Positions 11,480-22,883 of a stretch of DNA of 64,000 nucleotides are shown piece after piece; positions within the stretch are counted from its first letter, which is position 1; each line of letters begins with the position of its first letter. The notes under the pieces are model-generated. The model did no database searches, was not told where the DNA came from, and saw nothing but the letters and a program-made list of their open reading frames with translations. Made by a program: the position numbers and the translations under genes. The DNA is from Circinella umbellata (lineage: Eukaryota; Mucoromycota; Mucoromycetes; Mucorales; Lichtheimiaceae), in the NCBI GenBank assembly GCA_025093555.1, contig JAIWNF010000023.1, positions 1 through 64,000 on the forward strand, read 5' to 3'.

Positions 11480-12600
11480 GGCTGTATGGTACACCAACGA
11501 AATGTCTTGAAAACAATTTCGAAAATCAAGAACCTGTCAATTATATAGCTGACCTAAAGAATTTAAGGATGGAGAGTAACAGCATTTCATATTACGTGAA
11601 TGATGATGATAGGATTTAATGTAAGCTCTCTTTATTTTTAGTTTAGTTTTGATATTATTTCATATTTCGAATCTCGAAGACTAACAACATTATTTTTGTT
11701 TAGTTCTTGAAGGACTTTATCGGTTTTTGGGAAATATTCCTCCTTTGCCCTCAATTCGACGAATGTTATGGTACAAAAGTATCTCCAGTGCTCTAGTCCC
11801 ATCAAGAAAATGCCTACGATCATATTTCTCATTCTCTCTTCTGAGAACAAAACCAAAGATCAAAGTTGAGGTAATTTATCATCAATGTATTTTTTAGTAA
11901 CTTAAATAAACTGATAAAAGTATATTAGATCAAGGAGCGCGAAGGAAATTCGAATCACTGGACAAGATGTTTCACTCAGTCCATATATGAAGTACAAAGG
12001 TATCAAAGCACCACCGCCTAGTAATAAAAAGGAGGCATACTTCAAAGGGTATATATATAAATAGTTAACAGACATTTCTGAACTGAACAAGTATAATGAT
12101 TCTTTTCTTATTTGGTTTTTTGGATACTCAGACACTGAAAATTCGGGTACCCTCACCACAGCAGGAGCTCAGAAGTACTCAGAAGTATTCAAAAGTACTC
12201 AGAAATATCCAAAAGTATCAGAAGGGATTCTTTGTCTCCCAGCCAGGGCAGCTAAATCAATCCATTGATGTCTGAGCACGTGCGACTTTAGTTATGTATG
12301 TGATTTCTAGTCTTTACTCCAATATAGTCTATATCTTATTACTATAAAATATGTTTTAATTCCAATGTTTTTCGTTAGAGTTGAACGACATGCTTTAGAA
12401 CGAGGCACTTCCAGAAGCCGATCTTATTATTAAATTTCAAGGCCCAGTAATAGAGAATGCGCTTCTTATATCAAGGATCTGTCCTCATCAGTACGTTTTA
12501 TTATCATAGTTTCATCACCTTACTTTGTACTTACATTTGCATTTATATATATATTTGTATTAGGGGAGAAACTGCAATAGCGCATGATCGCTTATTATAT
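11480..12600 (+). pseudogene. Relic of the same gene family, copy 2, heavily decayed
   Basis: Blocks align by eye to copy 1: 11500-11530 to 6155-6190; 11640-11870 to 6362-6590, including intron sequence; 11930-12060 to 6670-6800; 12385-12490 to 7290-7420; and a GAGAAAC exon start near 12565 to 7497. It has lost internal pieces and carries frame-breaking indels, for example one extra A in the AATAAAAAGGAGGC stretch. Matching intron sequence means duplication at DNA level, not retrocopying. Confidence 0.6.
12165..12225. repeat. Short degenerate tandem repeat of ~11 bp
   Basis: CAGAAGTACT-type units repeat about five times with drift (AGAAGTATTCA, AAAGTACTCAG, AAATATCCAAA). It falls inside the copy-2 relic and has no counterpart in copy 1. 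Confidence 0.6.
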
Positions 12601-13586
12601 ACTTACAATAGGGTTGATTCATCAATTTGATAATGAAGCGTACTGAATACTGAGGTATAAAAAGAAAAGAGAATTTGAGAATATATCAAAATAAAAACGA
12701 TTATGGTTTACTGGATGCCAGAACCCCCTTTTATGTTTATATACCTCGAAATTTCAGGTACTGATCATTTTTTTATCAATGTCATTTTTTTTTTCTTTTT
12801 ATCTAGCGCAACTCTTGTCTTCAGCCGACTCTTCCTGAATTTCAGAGCGAACCGCGAGATCATTGGGATAATACCACCATGTCCTCATCATGAGTGTACT
12901 TTCGTGTGGAAATTTTGTTTCTACCTCTATTTGTAGGGCTCTTGTGCTAAAGATACTTTATCGTTCAAGTATTGCGGCTGTTTGATAGCGGTATCGGTAT
13001 CTACAAACTCAAACTTGGAGGTGGAATGGAATTAATTAAGTTCAAATGAAGTGCAATATAAGGGTTTAGACTTACAAAAAACAACTTTACTGTAACTTGA
13101 AATTGTGATAATCATAGTAATCTAATAAATAATAAATCAATTTTAATATATAAATAAACATAATGAATTTATATATACATCAGAAGGGCTATTTATAAAA
13201 ATAAAGCTATGTAGAGTCTATTCATTTTGAGAATATTGGGAAGCTCAAATTACATGCGAGATCAAAATATTCTTTACTGTAATGGTATTTATTTTCAATT
13301 TAATTTACAAATCAAAACTTTCTAATCTAACGGGATCCCATCAAAATGCTATAATATGTATGAAAAAATAAAAAAATGGTATGAAATGATAGCAAGTTAA
13401 TAAATGAAGTGTTATCAATACATATTCATACTACTATTAATAGTAGTAGTCCATTCACAATTATCTCCACTATGATATAATATTAACTTACCATAAACAA
13501 ATTGAAAGGAACCCCCCAGATTATATTTTGACATGTAAAAAAAAAAGAAAATAAATTTCAATGAGAACCATTGTTTTCTTACACAA

Positions 13587-13594
13587 TTATTTGA
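13587..13594. repeat. 8-bp target-site duplication of the foldback element, left copy
   Basis: TTATTTGA abuts the inverted terminus GAGAATTACTAC; the same 8 bases follow the right terminus at 19981-19988. Eight-base duplications are typical of hAT-type elements. Confidence 0.75.
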
Positions 13595-14343
13595 GAGAAT
13601 TACTACAGGCGCAGCATAGAGGGGGCATGTTAGGATCGTCATGGCACGCTGCGCCTGTAGTCTGACTTTGATTTTTTGACCTAATAAAAACCATCCTCAC
13701 TTGAACAAGTTGACTGTGCTATTAAATGGAGATCATTTATGATACTGACAACAAATTATGAATAATGATAATACAGGTTTTTTCCAAATTATTTGCGCTG
13801 AACTAAATTAATTTTGCGCTATGAGAAAAGATTATTTTGCGTTGTCTGGGGAATAAATTTGCGTTAGTAATTTTGCGCCAATGATTTTACGTTCCTGTTT
13901 TTGCGTCAAAATATTTACTTCCTTGGTGCTTATAACTTTATTTTAATTGTTATTTCTAAAATAGCTCATATGGAGTTCATTTATGATTATTTTTAATGAA
14001 ATATTGTTTAATATATTCTATGGTGAGGCAATAAAAAATATTAAGTGCTTGGACATGCATACTTCGGTGCAAAAAATTCGGTGCAAATCATTGGCGCAAA
14101 ATTACTAACGCAAATTTATTCCCCAGACAATGCAAAATAATCTTTTCTCATAGCGCAAAATTAATTTAGTTCAGCGCAAATAATTTGGAAAAAACCTGTA
14201 TTATCATTATTCATAATTTGTTGTCAGTATCATAAATGATCTCCATTTAATAGCAAAGTCAACTTGTTCAAGTGAGGATGGTTTTTATTGGGTCAAAAAA
14301 TCAAAGTCAGATTACAGGCGCAGCATGCCATGACGATCCTAAC
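13595..14343. mobile_element. Foldback (hAT-like MITE) element, left part up to the LINE
   Basis: The left arm (about 13595-13889) is the reverse complement of 14086-14343 continued by 19924-19980, that is, of the right arm once the LINE is removed. By eye there are about 8 substitutions and one 22-bp length difference over ~295 bp. The loop of ~195 bp has no coding frame. Both arms carry repeated TTTTGCG/TTTGCGC motifs every ~20-25 bp, the kind of subterminal array hAT transposases bind. The first ~65 bp also form a small hairpin: CTACAGGCGCAGC at 13603-13615 and its exact complement at 13648-13660. It encodes no transposase and must be moved in trans. Confidence 0.85.
14331..14343. repeat. 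13-bp LINE target-site duplication, left copy
   Basis: TGACGATCCTAAC here and again at 19911-19923 directly after the poly-A tail. A matching A precedes both copies, so the duplication may be 14 bp. Confidence 0.92.
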
Positions 14344-14345
14344 TC

Positions 14346-15832
14346 ATGGCTCTTCCCGCTAAAGAACTCGAAACGCCTGTGCGTGAAACAGGCACCGCAC
14401 CATCTACAACATTTGTCTCCCCTACTCCAGTTCTTACCTGGGCTAGAGTAGTTCAAGCAGAGCGTGTTTCCTTAGTACATGCTCATCAACAAAATAATGA
14501 CAACGACCCCAAGGCAGTTATCTATTATTCCCGTGTATGGCGAGTAGGACGTAACTCTGGCAGTGTCATTTTCGACATAAGTCCCTGCCCTGGCTTTGTT
14601 AATGAGGCTATATCAAAAGCCATGACCATATTTCCCAAGAATCGTGGCATTTTAATTCATCGAGAAGGAAAATGAGTTCACCTTGAAGTTAACCTAAAAA
14701 CAGATGAAGAAAGGACACATGCTCTCTCACAAGGCATTCAATTCTCTTCGTCCATCACTATTCGTGCTGCCATAGCTTTAGACAAGAACGCCAAAATCCA
14801 AAAAGTTCGTCTCTCTAACCTTCCTCTCCTTGATCAAGACGAGTTAGAAAAAGGACTGCGTGAGACACTTGGGTCTTATCGTGAAATCTTGGATGTGGGG
14901 ATTAATCGTGATCCTCAAACCAAGGCCTATATGGGCAATGGCTTTCCGTCCTCGACATTCAAGAACGTACACATAAAACGTATACAAAACTGGATCACCA
15001 TGTCCCTTGGTGTGGTGATCGTGATGACCTGATCTATGCTAACTTCGATCAGATGCCATTATACTGCTCTCGGTGTCATGAAGCAGGACATGCTCGAGAC
15101 GTCTGTCCAAGAAGCCAGCGGAATAATCAAGGATGTTTTAAATGTGGTGATAAAACTCATTTCGCTGACACCTGTCCTTTCGCCAAAGCTAAAGAACAAT
15201 GGATACCTGGTGGCAGCAAGCGCAACCGCCGTAAAATTAATAGTAGTAGCAAAGACCCTTCATCATCTTTGCTTGAATCTAAACATGCACCTGCTTCCAA
15301 ACCTAAGCAACCTCCCCACAAGGAAGTATTACAGCCACAGGGTAATCCAGCTCCGAATGATCATATTATTCCTCCGCACAATACTGACGAGATACCACCA
15401 CCAACGGGCAACGCTGGTGCTATGGTCATTGATGAGCTCACTGACAGTGAAGAGTACCGTAAACTCGGTTACATCGAACAAAAAATGGATGAAGCCATTC
15501 TATCATTTATTGATATTGACCATAACCAAATTGATGAAAACATTAGAGAACAAGCTCGCCTCATTAATTTGGACCATGATTGGATGGCCCAATTACATAT
15601 TTCTGATGCCGGACAAACTTTACTACAAGACACCAATCTTAATCTAGAATGGCAAGCCATTCTCTTTATTACCTTACAACACAAACTAGCTCATTTTATA
15701 CAAGAATACGAAGTACAAACTCCTAATCAAGAACTACAACACGTTGGTGTCACCACACGATCCCACAGCCAACAACAAGAACAGCAGCCAACACGAACAT
15801 CTGATACCAGCAATTCTGCTGGACATCAATAA
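14346..15832 (+). pseudogene. LINE ORF1, gag-like RNA-binding protein with two CCHC knuckles (broken)
   Basis: Opens at ATG 14346 and runs to a TGA at 14673-14675, then stays open in the same frame until about 14945, where it must shift frame to reach the last segment (open through 15832). The final segment has two zinc knuckles of form C-x2-C-x4-H-x4-C (CSRCHEAGHARDVC and CFKCGDKTHFADTC), then a Pro/Ser/Lys-rich linker and an acidic tail. Known role of such proteins: packaging LINE RNA in the RNP. A 60-bp A-rich spacer separates it from ORF2. Two lesions (stop and frameshift) mean no full-length product. Confidence 0.85.
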
Positions 15833-15892
15833 TCTAGTTTTAAGAAAAAAAAAAAGAAAAGAATTTAAAAAAAAAAAAAATTACCAATTAAT

Positions 15893-18800
15893 ATGATATT
15901 AAATAATAACAACATATCAATCGCGTCCATCAACTGTAATGGACTTCTCACTCACACCAAAAACCAACTTATTCGACACCTCCGTGCTCAACAAGCACAC
16001 ATTATCACTCTTCAAGAAACACACACAACCAACATTAACAAAGAACAACAGCTTCATACTACTTTTTGTGCAACCCAATCTTTCTGGACACCGCATTGTG
16101 GGATTGTAGCACTTTCAGCCGATATTCAACTCACTCAACTAACATTATATAACGACGACCGCTATATACTTGTACGTGTTGAACACACAAAAAACGATTT
16201 TCAACCTTTCTTTCTACTTACATTATATGCACCAGCAACATCACCAAAACATCGACAACTTTTCTACTCCAATTTGTACAACTCACCTATTTTTCACCTT
16301 AACCAACCATATCGACAACGTTTAATCATTACTGGGGATTTTAACTATAGCTACCAAAGAGTAAACTACCACCGTAATGCTCCATCAGAGTGGTTCCACA
16401 TGTTGACTAACGATTTTATTAATTGTATAAACCCAGATCATGATGAAGATATTTTACCAACTTTTCGTCGTGGTGATCACATTATGTCTACAATAGACTA
16501 CATCTTTGCCTCAACTCCGTCTATGACGTGCATTAAAAAAAGAGAAGTATCTTTTCTTGCTTCTAGCTGGACCGACCATGCATTATTATACACCACTTTT
16601 GATTTAGGACCCACTACAACTGGAAAAGGTTATTGGCGGGGCAATCCATTAATACTTGATTATCATGATTTTCGGCGTACTTTGGCTCTCCAACTCACTC
16701 ACTTTTTCGACCATCTTGACAACAATCAGACACCACAACAACAATGGGAGTTGCTGAAAGGAAAAATTAAAAAGGTCATGCAAAAATACAGTCGTGACCG
16801 TATTAACAAAACTACTCAATATTTAACCCGACTACAATCCAAGCGCAATAAATTCCTATGACAAAAGCCATCTACCGCAACAAAGACATGGTTTCTTCCT
16901 ATTATTGAAAAACAAATTTCTATAGCACAAAAAGAAGCTTGTGACACCCTGGCTTTAAAAGCAGGAGTACGGTGGAGAGAATTAGGAGAAACCTCGGCTG
17001 GTCATCTTAAAACACTGGTTGCTAAAAATCAAACTCAAATCAACATGCCACCATTAATCAATCCAGTCACTGGCGCCTTATGTGATACGATTCCATTAAT
17101 GCACAGTGCTGCCACGTCTTTTTACAGCAATTTATATACACCTACCCCAATTGACGATACAGCTATTCAACAACTACATCAACATATTCCACCTAACTGT
17201 CAACTTAGTGATGGTGATCAAAAATCATTAACAGAAGACTTTACTTTGGAAGACCTGATAACAGGTGCTTCAAGAGCACCCAAACGTAGCAGCCCCGGTC
17301 TCGACGGCTTACCATATGGTATATGGAAACTCGTCTTTAAACACCCACTAGCCGAAACTTTGGTATGTAAAATATATAATGATGCTCTCAAGCAAGGAAT
17401 ATTTCCACCATCATGGACTGAAACCGTTATACGACTGCTCCCAAAAAAAGGGGATCTTTCTCAACTACATAACTGGCGACCGATTAGTTTGATCAACGTG
17501 GATGCAAAAATATTTACTCGGTTATTGAACTCTCGAATTATCACCACCGCTCAATCATTGATCAACCCCCAACAAACAGGTTTTATGCCTAACCGCTTTA
17601 TTGCTACTAATGGACTGATGGCTCGTATTGTCATGGAAAATGCTCAACAACACAATAATAATGACATAGGTATCACTTTGGACCAAAATAAAGCGTATGA
17701 CTGCATACATCCTTTTTATCTAACATGTACATTAAAAAAGTTTGGTTTTCCCGAATCTATTATCCACTCTATTGCAAAGTTATTTTTCAACACGCATATT
17801 CGAATTAATATCAATGGACACCTTAGTACCACAATACAACAACAACGAGGACTAAGACAAGGTGATCCACTGTCCCCAATTTTGTTCAACCTGGCTCTTG
17901 AACCTCTCCTTAGGTCTCTCCAAAATGACGCTCGGTTTCAAGGGTACTCATTTACGATAGCTAACCAGGCTTCCACACCACTGCCAGCACCTCAACCAAT
18001 TAAAACTCTTGCATATGCGGACGATATTCTTGTTTTCCTTCATAATACCGCTGATCTGGATATACTATTTCATCATCTTAACATCTACCAAAAAGCGTCC
18101 AATGCGAAATTCAACCGAAATAAAACTCAAACTATATCTTTGTCAGGTCAACCATCATCCACTTGGACTGCGGCACTGGAAGCATATGGTCTTCCTCCCT
18201 GCCATGATCGAACAAGCGCTGATGCTTTAATATACCTTGGCTTCCCGTTATCATCATCTTCTGTACAACCGGATCGCTTTATGTCAAACTTACTAGAAAC
18301 TATTCAACGGCATTGTCAACTGCATCAACGACGAGGACTTTCTATACGAGGACGTGCAACCATACTTAATGTATTGATATTATCCAAATTATGGCATATT
18401 CCGCGCGTTATTGGAGCCCCTGTCCACAAGTTTCACTCCAAGCTTCGCAGTATTATTATCAAGTTTATCTCCCATCAAATGTTTCCAAAAGTCTCTTACC
18501 AAACTTTATGTCTTTCAAGAGCACAAGGTGGGGTAGGTCTCTTAGACCCCATCACACAACAAAACGCTCTTCAGCTTCGATGGATTATCCCAATGTTAGA
18601 TGAACCAGCTACGTTTTCTGAACACACATTGTGTTTGATTCATCATATGGCTACTACCAGCAAATTCGACCCTGACCATCGTCTTTTACTCCTTGATTAC
18701 AATGCACGAAAAAAAAATGTACTACCAACTGCTTCACCAGTCAGCATTATTTATCGCACTATGGATCACCTATCACTCACCTATCCGTTCACATTCTCTA

Positions 18801-19672
18801 TTACAATCGCTACCGCATTACAATTACCAGCTACCAGTATTTTTGATATTCATCCTGATCACCACCCTAAATCTCGACCTGGGTATTTTAAATTACAAGT
18901 CAGAGATCTTATAACTTTTGACTCTCACTTACAACACTTACGTCCACTCAACATAACTGACCAGCCACCTCATCCCATTCTACTTAAACGCTTCATCAAA
19001 GACGTAACTAATTTTCGCATCCTTATACGACCATTTTTCGCTCTCCTTACTCTCCCTAAGGACCATCCTGGTGGTGGTCATCGAGGTGCAATTGAGCACA
19101 TTGATTTTTCACCTTTCTCCAACTTTCTACTCACACATAGTGCACTTTCCTCATACAAACCAAAAACATATCGCACCTTTATACAACAGCAACACCAGAC
19201 CTCCAGTAACATCAGCTCCAGTCGATGGAAAAACTTCTGGTCTATTAAAATGGAGCATGGCGCGCGGAACATATTATTTCGTCTCTTCCACTCAACCATT
19301 CCAACAGGGAATTTGCTCCACCGAATTAGCCCATCTTTTCTCCTAACTCCACACTGCCGAATATGCCAGCATCCAACCGAGACGCTTCACCACTTTCTCA
19401 TTTGGTGCCCCAAAAAGAAACAAGTCTGGTTCCACACATGGCAAGAACTTTTCCACACCCGTCCTCCGCTCTACGCTATCCTTCAATCAATTACTAAAAA
19501 TGCAAGAGTTCGACAACACATCCCTAGTAACACCTTTTTCTCTATTTGCTCATATATTCTGTTATATATCTGGCGTGCTCATTGGGCCATGGTGTTTGAT
19601 GACAAACCGTTTCTCCCTCAGCATGTTGCTACACAGGCCATCAATGCCATTCATACTCATATTCAATTATAA
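15893..19672 (+). pseudogene. LINE ORF2: endonuclease-reverse transcriptase with one internal TGA
   Basis: One reading frame of 1260 codons broken only by TGA at 16859-16861 (codon 323). N-terminal endonuclease/exonuclease/phosphatase domain: SINCNGL, LQETH, TGDFN, and SWTDHALL near its end. Reverse transcriptase: SSPGLDGLP (about 465), PKKGDLSQLHNWRPISL, QTGFMPNRF, LDQNKAYDC, GLRQGDPLSPILFN, and the catalytic YADD at about 708-711. C-terminal zinc-finger-like CRIC...HH...C near 1155. Domain order fits an L1/Tad-type LINE; I cannot place the clade. The stop falls between endonuclease and RT, so intact halves could be made separately, but the element should not be autonomous. Confidence 0.93.
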
Positions 19673-19910
19673 CTTAACCCCTTTTCCTCTCTTCTTATTT
19701 TCCTTATTTTAAACTTCTCCATATATACATAAAAAAAAACAAAAAACTCTTTTACATCACAACACTCCTTCCCGTTTGTTTCAATTATAACTTCTCTCTT
19801 GTACTATTGTCACTTGCAGCCGCAATAATATCACTTCTATCGAACATGTTATTGTATTAAATAAAATATCACGGAGTTTTAACCAACTCTCATACAAAAA
19901 AAAAAAAAAA

Positions 19911-19923
19911 TGACGATCCTAAC
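19911..19923. repeat. 13-bp LINE target-site duplication, right copy
   Basis: Exact match to the copy at 14331-14343, directly after the A tail. Confidence 0.92.
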
Positions 19924-19980
19924 ATGCCTACTCTATGCTGCGCCCGTAGTCAGATTTTTGCGGCGCCCGTAGTAATTCTC
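19924..19980. mobile_element. Foldback element, right terminus
   Basis: Complementary to the left terminus (GAGAATTACTACAGGCGC at left; reverse complement here GAGAATTACTACGGGCGC). It contains an extra ~22 bp with a second copy of the terminal CTACGGGCGC motif. The 8-bp duplication TTATTTGA follows at 19981-19988. Confidence 0.85.
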
Positions 19981-19988
19981 TTATTTGA

Positions 19989-22883
19989 TGATATATATCT
20001 AAGTTACAAAGATATAATGCTTACCAAGTAAGACAGGTCAATGCTTCTTCCCTCTCGGGCACACCAACCTGGATAAAAAGAAAAAAAATGGCTCCCTGTG
20101 GATGGTCTCTGCCATACAATGCCGTTGCACTGCTTTTTTTACAAAATGGGAAAACGTTACAACGACATAAGGTTTGAGTATCCACAAGGAGCCACCCAGG
20201 AGCCTTGGACCCAGGGGACCTTGAAGATTGTGCCAGCTGTCTTGGGAACTATAATCATATTAATAAAACACATGTCATTATTAGTAAAAAAATAATAAGT
20301 ATCATATAATGTTATCTAAAGTAAGGGAGCAGCGAGGGAAATAAATATTATTATGAATATAGAATACTTACACTTCATTTGACTAGCTGGCACAAAAAAA
20401 CGTGAGTGTGTGTGTGAGTGTCTGTGTGTCTGTGTGTTTGTTAAGATACTTTTTTTTTTTGAGTGAAATAATTCTGCCTTTTTATATCTTTTTTTAATCC
20501 AGCTTTAATTTTTCGTCTACTCTCATGACAACATGTGGTCAATTAGATATACTACGTACCTTTTTGGTGTAGACAAGTTATCAACATGTTAATCACTGAT
20601 CTATTATTATGATCATGTCTCAAATAAGAAGTAGGAGAACTAAAAGAAACAATTTCTTTGTTATGCTCAAATATTAATTCGCGTGATCGGATTGATAAAC
20701 TATTCTATGCTCTTAAAAGAGTAGGGGGGCGAATCACAAATTTTCTTTTTGAACTTGCATTAAACAAGTGTGGCTATATATCACTTATATCACTCCTGCA
20801 TTTCTTTTTTTGTTATTTATCATCCCGCTTTTTTTGGTGAGATAAATGCCTTATTATCACTGACGCGGGAGATAACTAATACTTATTTTTTTTAATTTGA
20901 AAAACTTTTGTTTCATTGAAAAGAATAATATCTCTATTAAAAGAAATGTAGTATAGTTATTCATAATCAGAGAACAAGAGGTGTATATGATATCTAGCTA
21001 ATAATTTATTATGAAATGGCGTTTAGCGATCACCAGATATCACGGCTGTTTATCAAGTAAAGTAGGGCAGTGTATGGTCGATTAATTTCGTTGTTATAAT
21101 CAAATCTTAATATATAACAAAATTGGTATAGTGTTACCCTTACATTCGTAGCAAGACCTTCGGAATATGATAATGTTAAAAAAGAAAAATAAGGGGGAAA
21201 AGATAAACAAGACGCAATGTCTTTTTGTGTTACTAAAATTAAACTCTAATATGCCAGTTCAATTTTACGCTCGTCTATGCCGAAACCACTAATGATGACA
21301 ATAAATACTACTTTTAGAGTGATAAAATCAATAAGAATAAATTATATATTTATGGAGTATATTTGAAGAGAAGATAGTGATAAAAAGAATAACTAAGGCT
21401 AGTGAATAATTACTTACGTATAATGAATAAATCCCATCAAGGGTAATAAATTAAGGTAACAATAAAGAATGTAAAAACAGCACAGCGAATGATCTTTGTT
21501 TTTATTATTACTTTATCAAAAACCTAAAAAACGCGCCGAAGATTTCCATATTTTGGATGTTGTTGATAAATAGAATGTGAAAGATTTATAATCATTTTGT
21601 TAAACTATAGAACAATCCGTAACGACGTGTTGTCAATTATTTTTGCTTCTAAACGGAACAGCAACGACCACAACAACTACTTTTTAATTAATTCGCTTGT
21701 ATTCCAATCTCTTGAAATAACAATCAGCAATGATGATGATGACGATGAAGAAGAAGGAGATACCCAAGAGACCAATGAAGAACGTCCCGGTATCTTACAG
21801 ACCCAAGCTAAACAAGATCAAATTATGCAATATTTACTTTATCAATGAACATGTATTTCCCAGATTGGTTAATAAATAATTGCAATATTTTTTTTTCAAG
21901 CAGAATTAGCCATGCCTCCGATGACTCAAGATAAATTTTATTAAATCTATTCAAGTTATAGTCTTGTATTCCTCATCACTCGATAATAGAAACGATATAC
22001 ATATTCGACCATGTTTGATAAATACTATAAAATCGTAAAGTTACAAACAAACTCCAATTAAAAGAAAAAGGTGTTATTTTAGTACGTCCAAAAAATAAAA
22101 TGATCAAAAAAAACTAGTTTTTATTTTATTTTTCAGGTTTGCGAGCAGCTTTTATCTTGTATCAAATAAAAATATCGGATAAACAATATATTACAACGTT
22201 TTTGTTATGTCAAGTCTTACTATATTACATAATTTGTATAGACAGAAATAGAACCTGTTCTATTACTGTATGCTCGTACAATTTATGTTGGACAAGATAC
22301 GAAAACAAGTTTCTTAACAAATCCAAACAATAATTATTTATAACATATTTAGAGTTTAGCTGCAGAAGTTATATGACTTATAAACGTGATGATCGAAAAT
22401 GCTGATAGATATATATGATCTAATAGTAATTGCATATAAAGTGCATACATTTGCATGTCAAATCATTATTAGATAATTCATAGTAGAATAATTGGAAAAA
22501 ATCGCTGTGCAATACAGTCCCAAACCCTCACAATTCAGTACTCATAACTTTTTTATTATACAAAAAGTTAATTTTACTGGTCGTCGTTACCTTCCATTGT
22601 TGGTAACTTTTTGAAGCTTTTGAGCCCGTTGATTGGCGGACTTCTTCAATTTCTTACCAAAAAAAATAAATCGAGTTATGATACTGTCTCTACTCTAAAT
22701 ATTCAGCCAATAAAAATTGAGGTTTATACGCGAACAATTCAAGTCTTGCAGCTTAAAGGTGGCGGCGGAGTTTTGTAGGCTGATATGCTATAGGTATACA
22801 CATAATAAAAAAAAGCCTATCTCAGCAAACACCTCCACCTTCCGGTTCCGAACAAAAAAGAAAGATAGAAAGAAAAAGGTGTA
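19989..22883. other. Intergenic, mostly AT-rich, with a short GC-richer island
   Basis: No recognisable gene. At 20030-20250 the base composition is clearly richer in G+C and holds an inverted repeat (GGCTCCCTGTGGATGGTC at 20088-20105 against 20176-20193 with a few mismatches), possibly a decayed element or structured RNA. A GT-rich microsatellite lies at 20402-20440. A frame at 21597-21848 encodes an acidic run (DDDDDEEE) but has nothing else to support it. A Lys-rich minus-strand frame ending at 22587 has no start codon. Confidence 0.5.

Larger units (their letters stand above)
14344..19910 (+). mobile_element. Non-LTR retrotransposon (LINE) with poly-A tail
   Basis: Two-ORF layout: a zinc-knuckle ORF1, then an endonuclease/reverse transcriptase ORF2, a ~220-bp 3' UTR with AATAAA at 19860-19865, and a ~15-bp A tail. 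Flanked by a perfect 13-bp duplication, the signature of target-primed reverse transcription. The body begins only two bases before the ORF1 ATG, so the 5' UTR is missing. Base use is more C-rich and less AT-rich than the neighbourhood. The target is the foldback element, so the LINE arrived later. Confidence 0.93.

Noticed and set aside
13595..19980. Reading the whole inverted-repeat unit as one large autonomous DNA transposon carrying an RT
   Set aside because: The 13-bp duplication and poly-A tail show that the coding part is a separate LINE inserted into the foldback element.
21597..21848. Acidic 83-aa frame (DDDDDEEE)
   Set aside because: The acidic run comes from a GATGATGAT/GAAGAAG microsatellite; the flanking residues look random.
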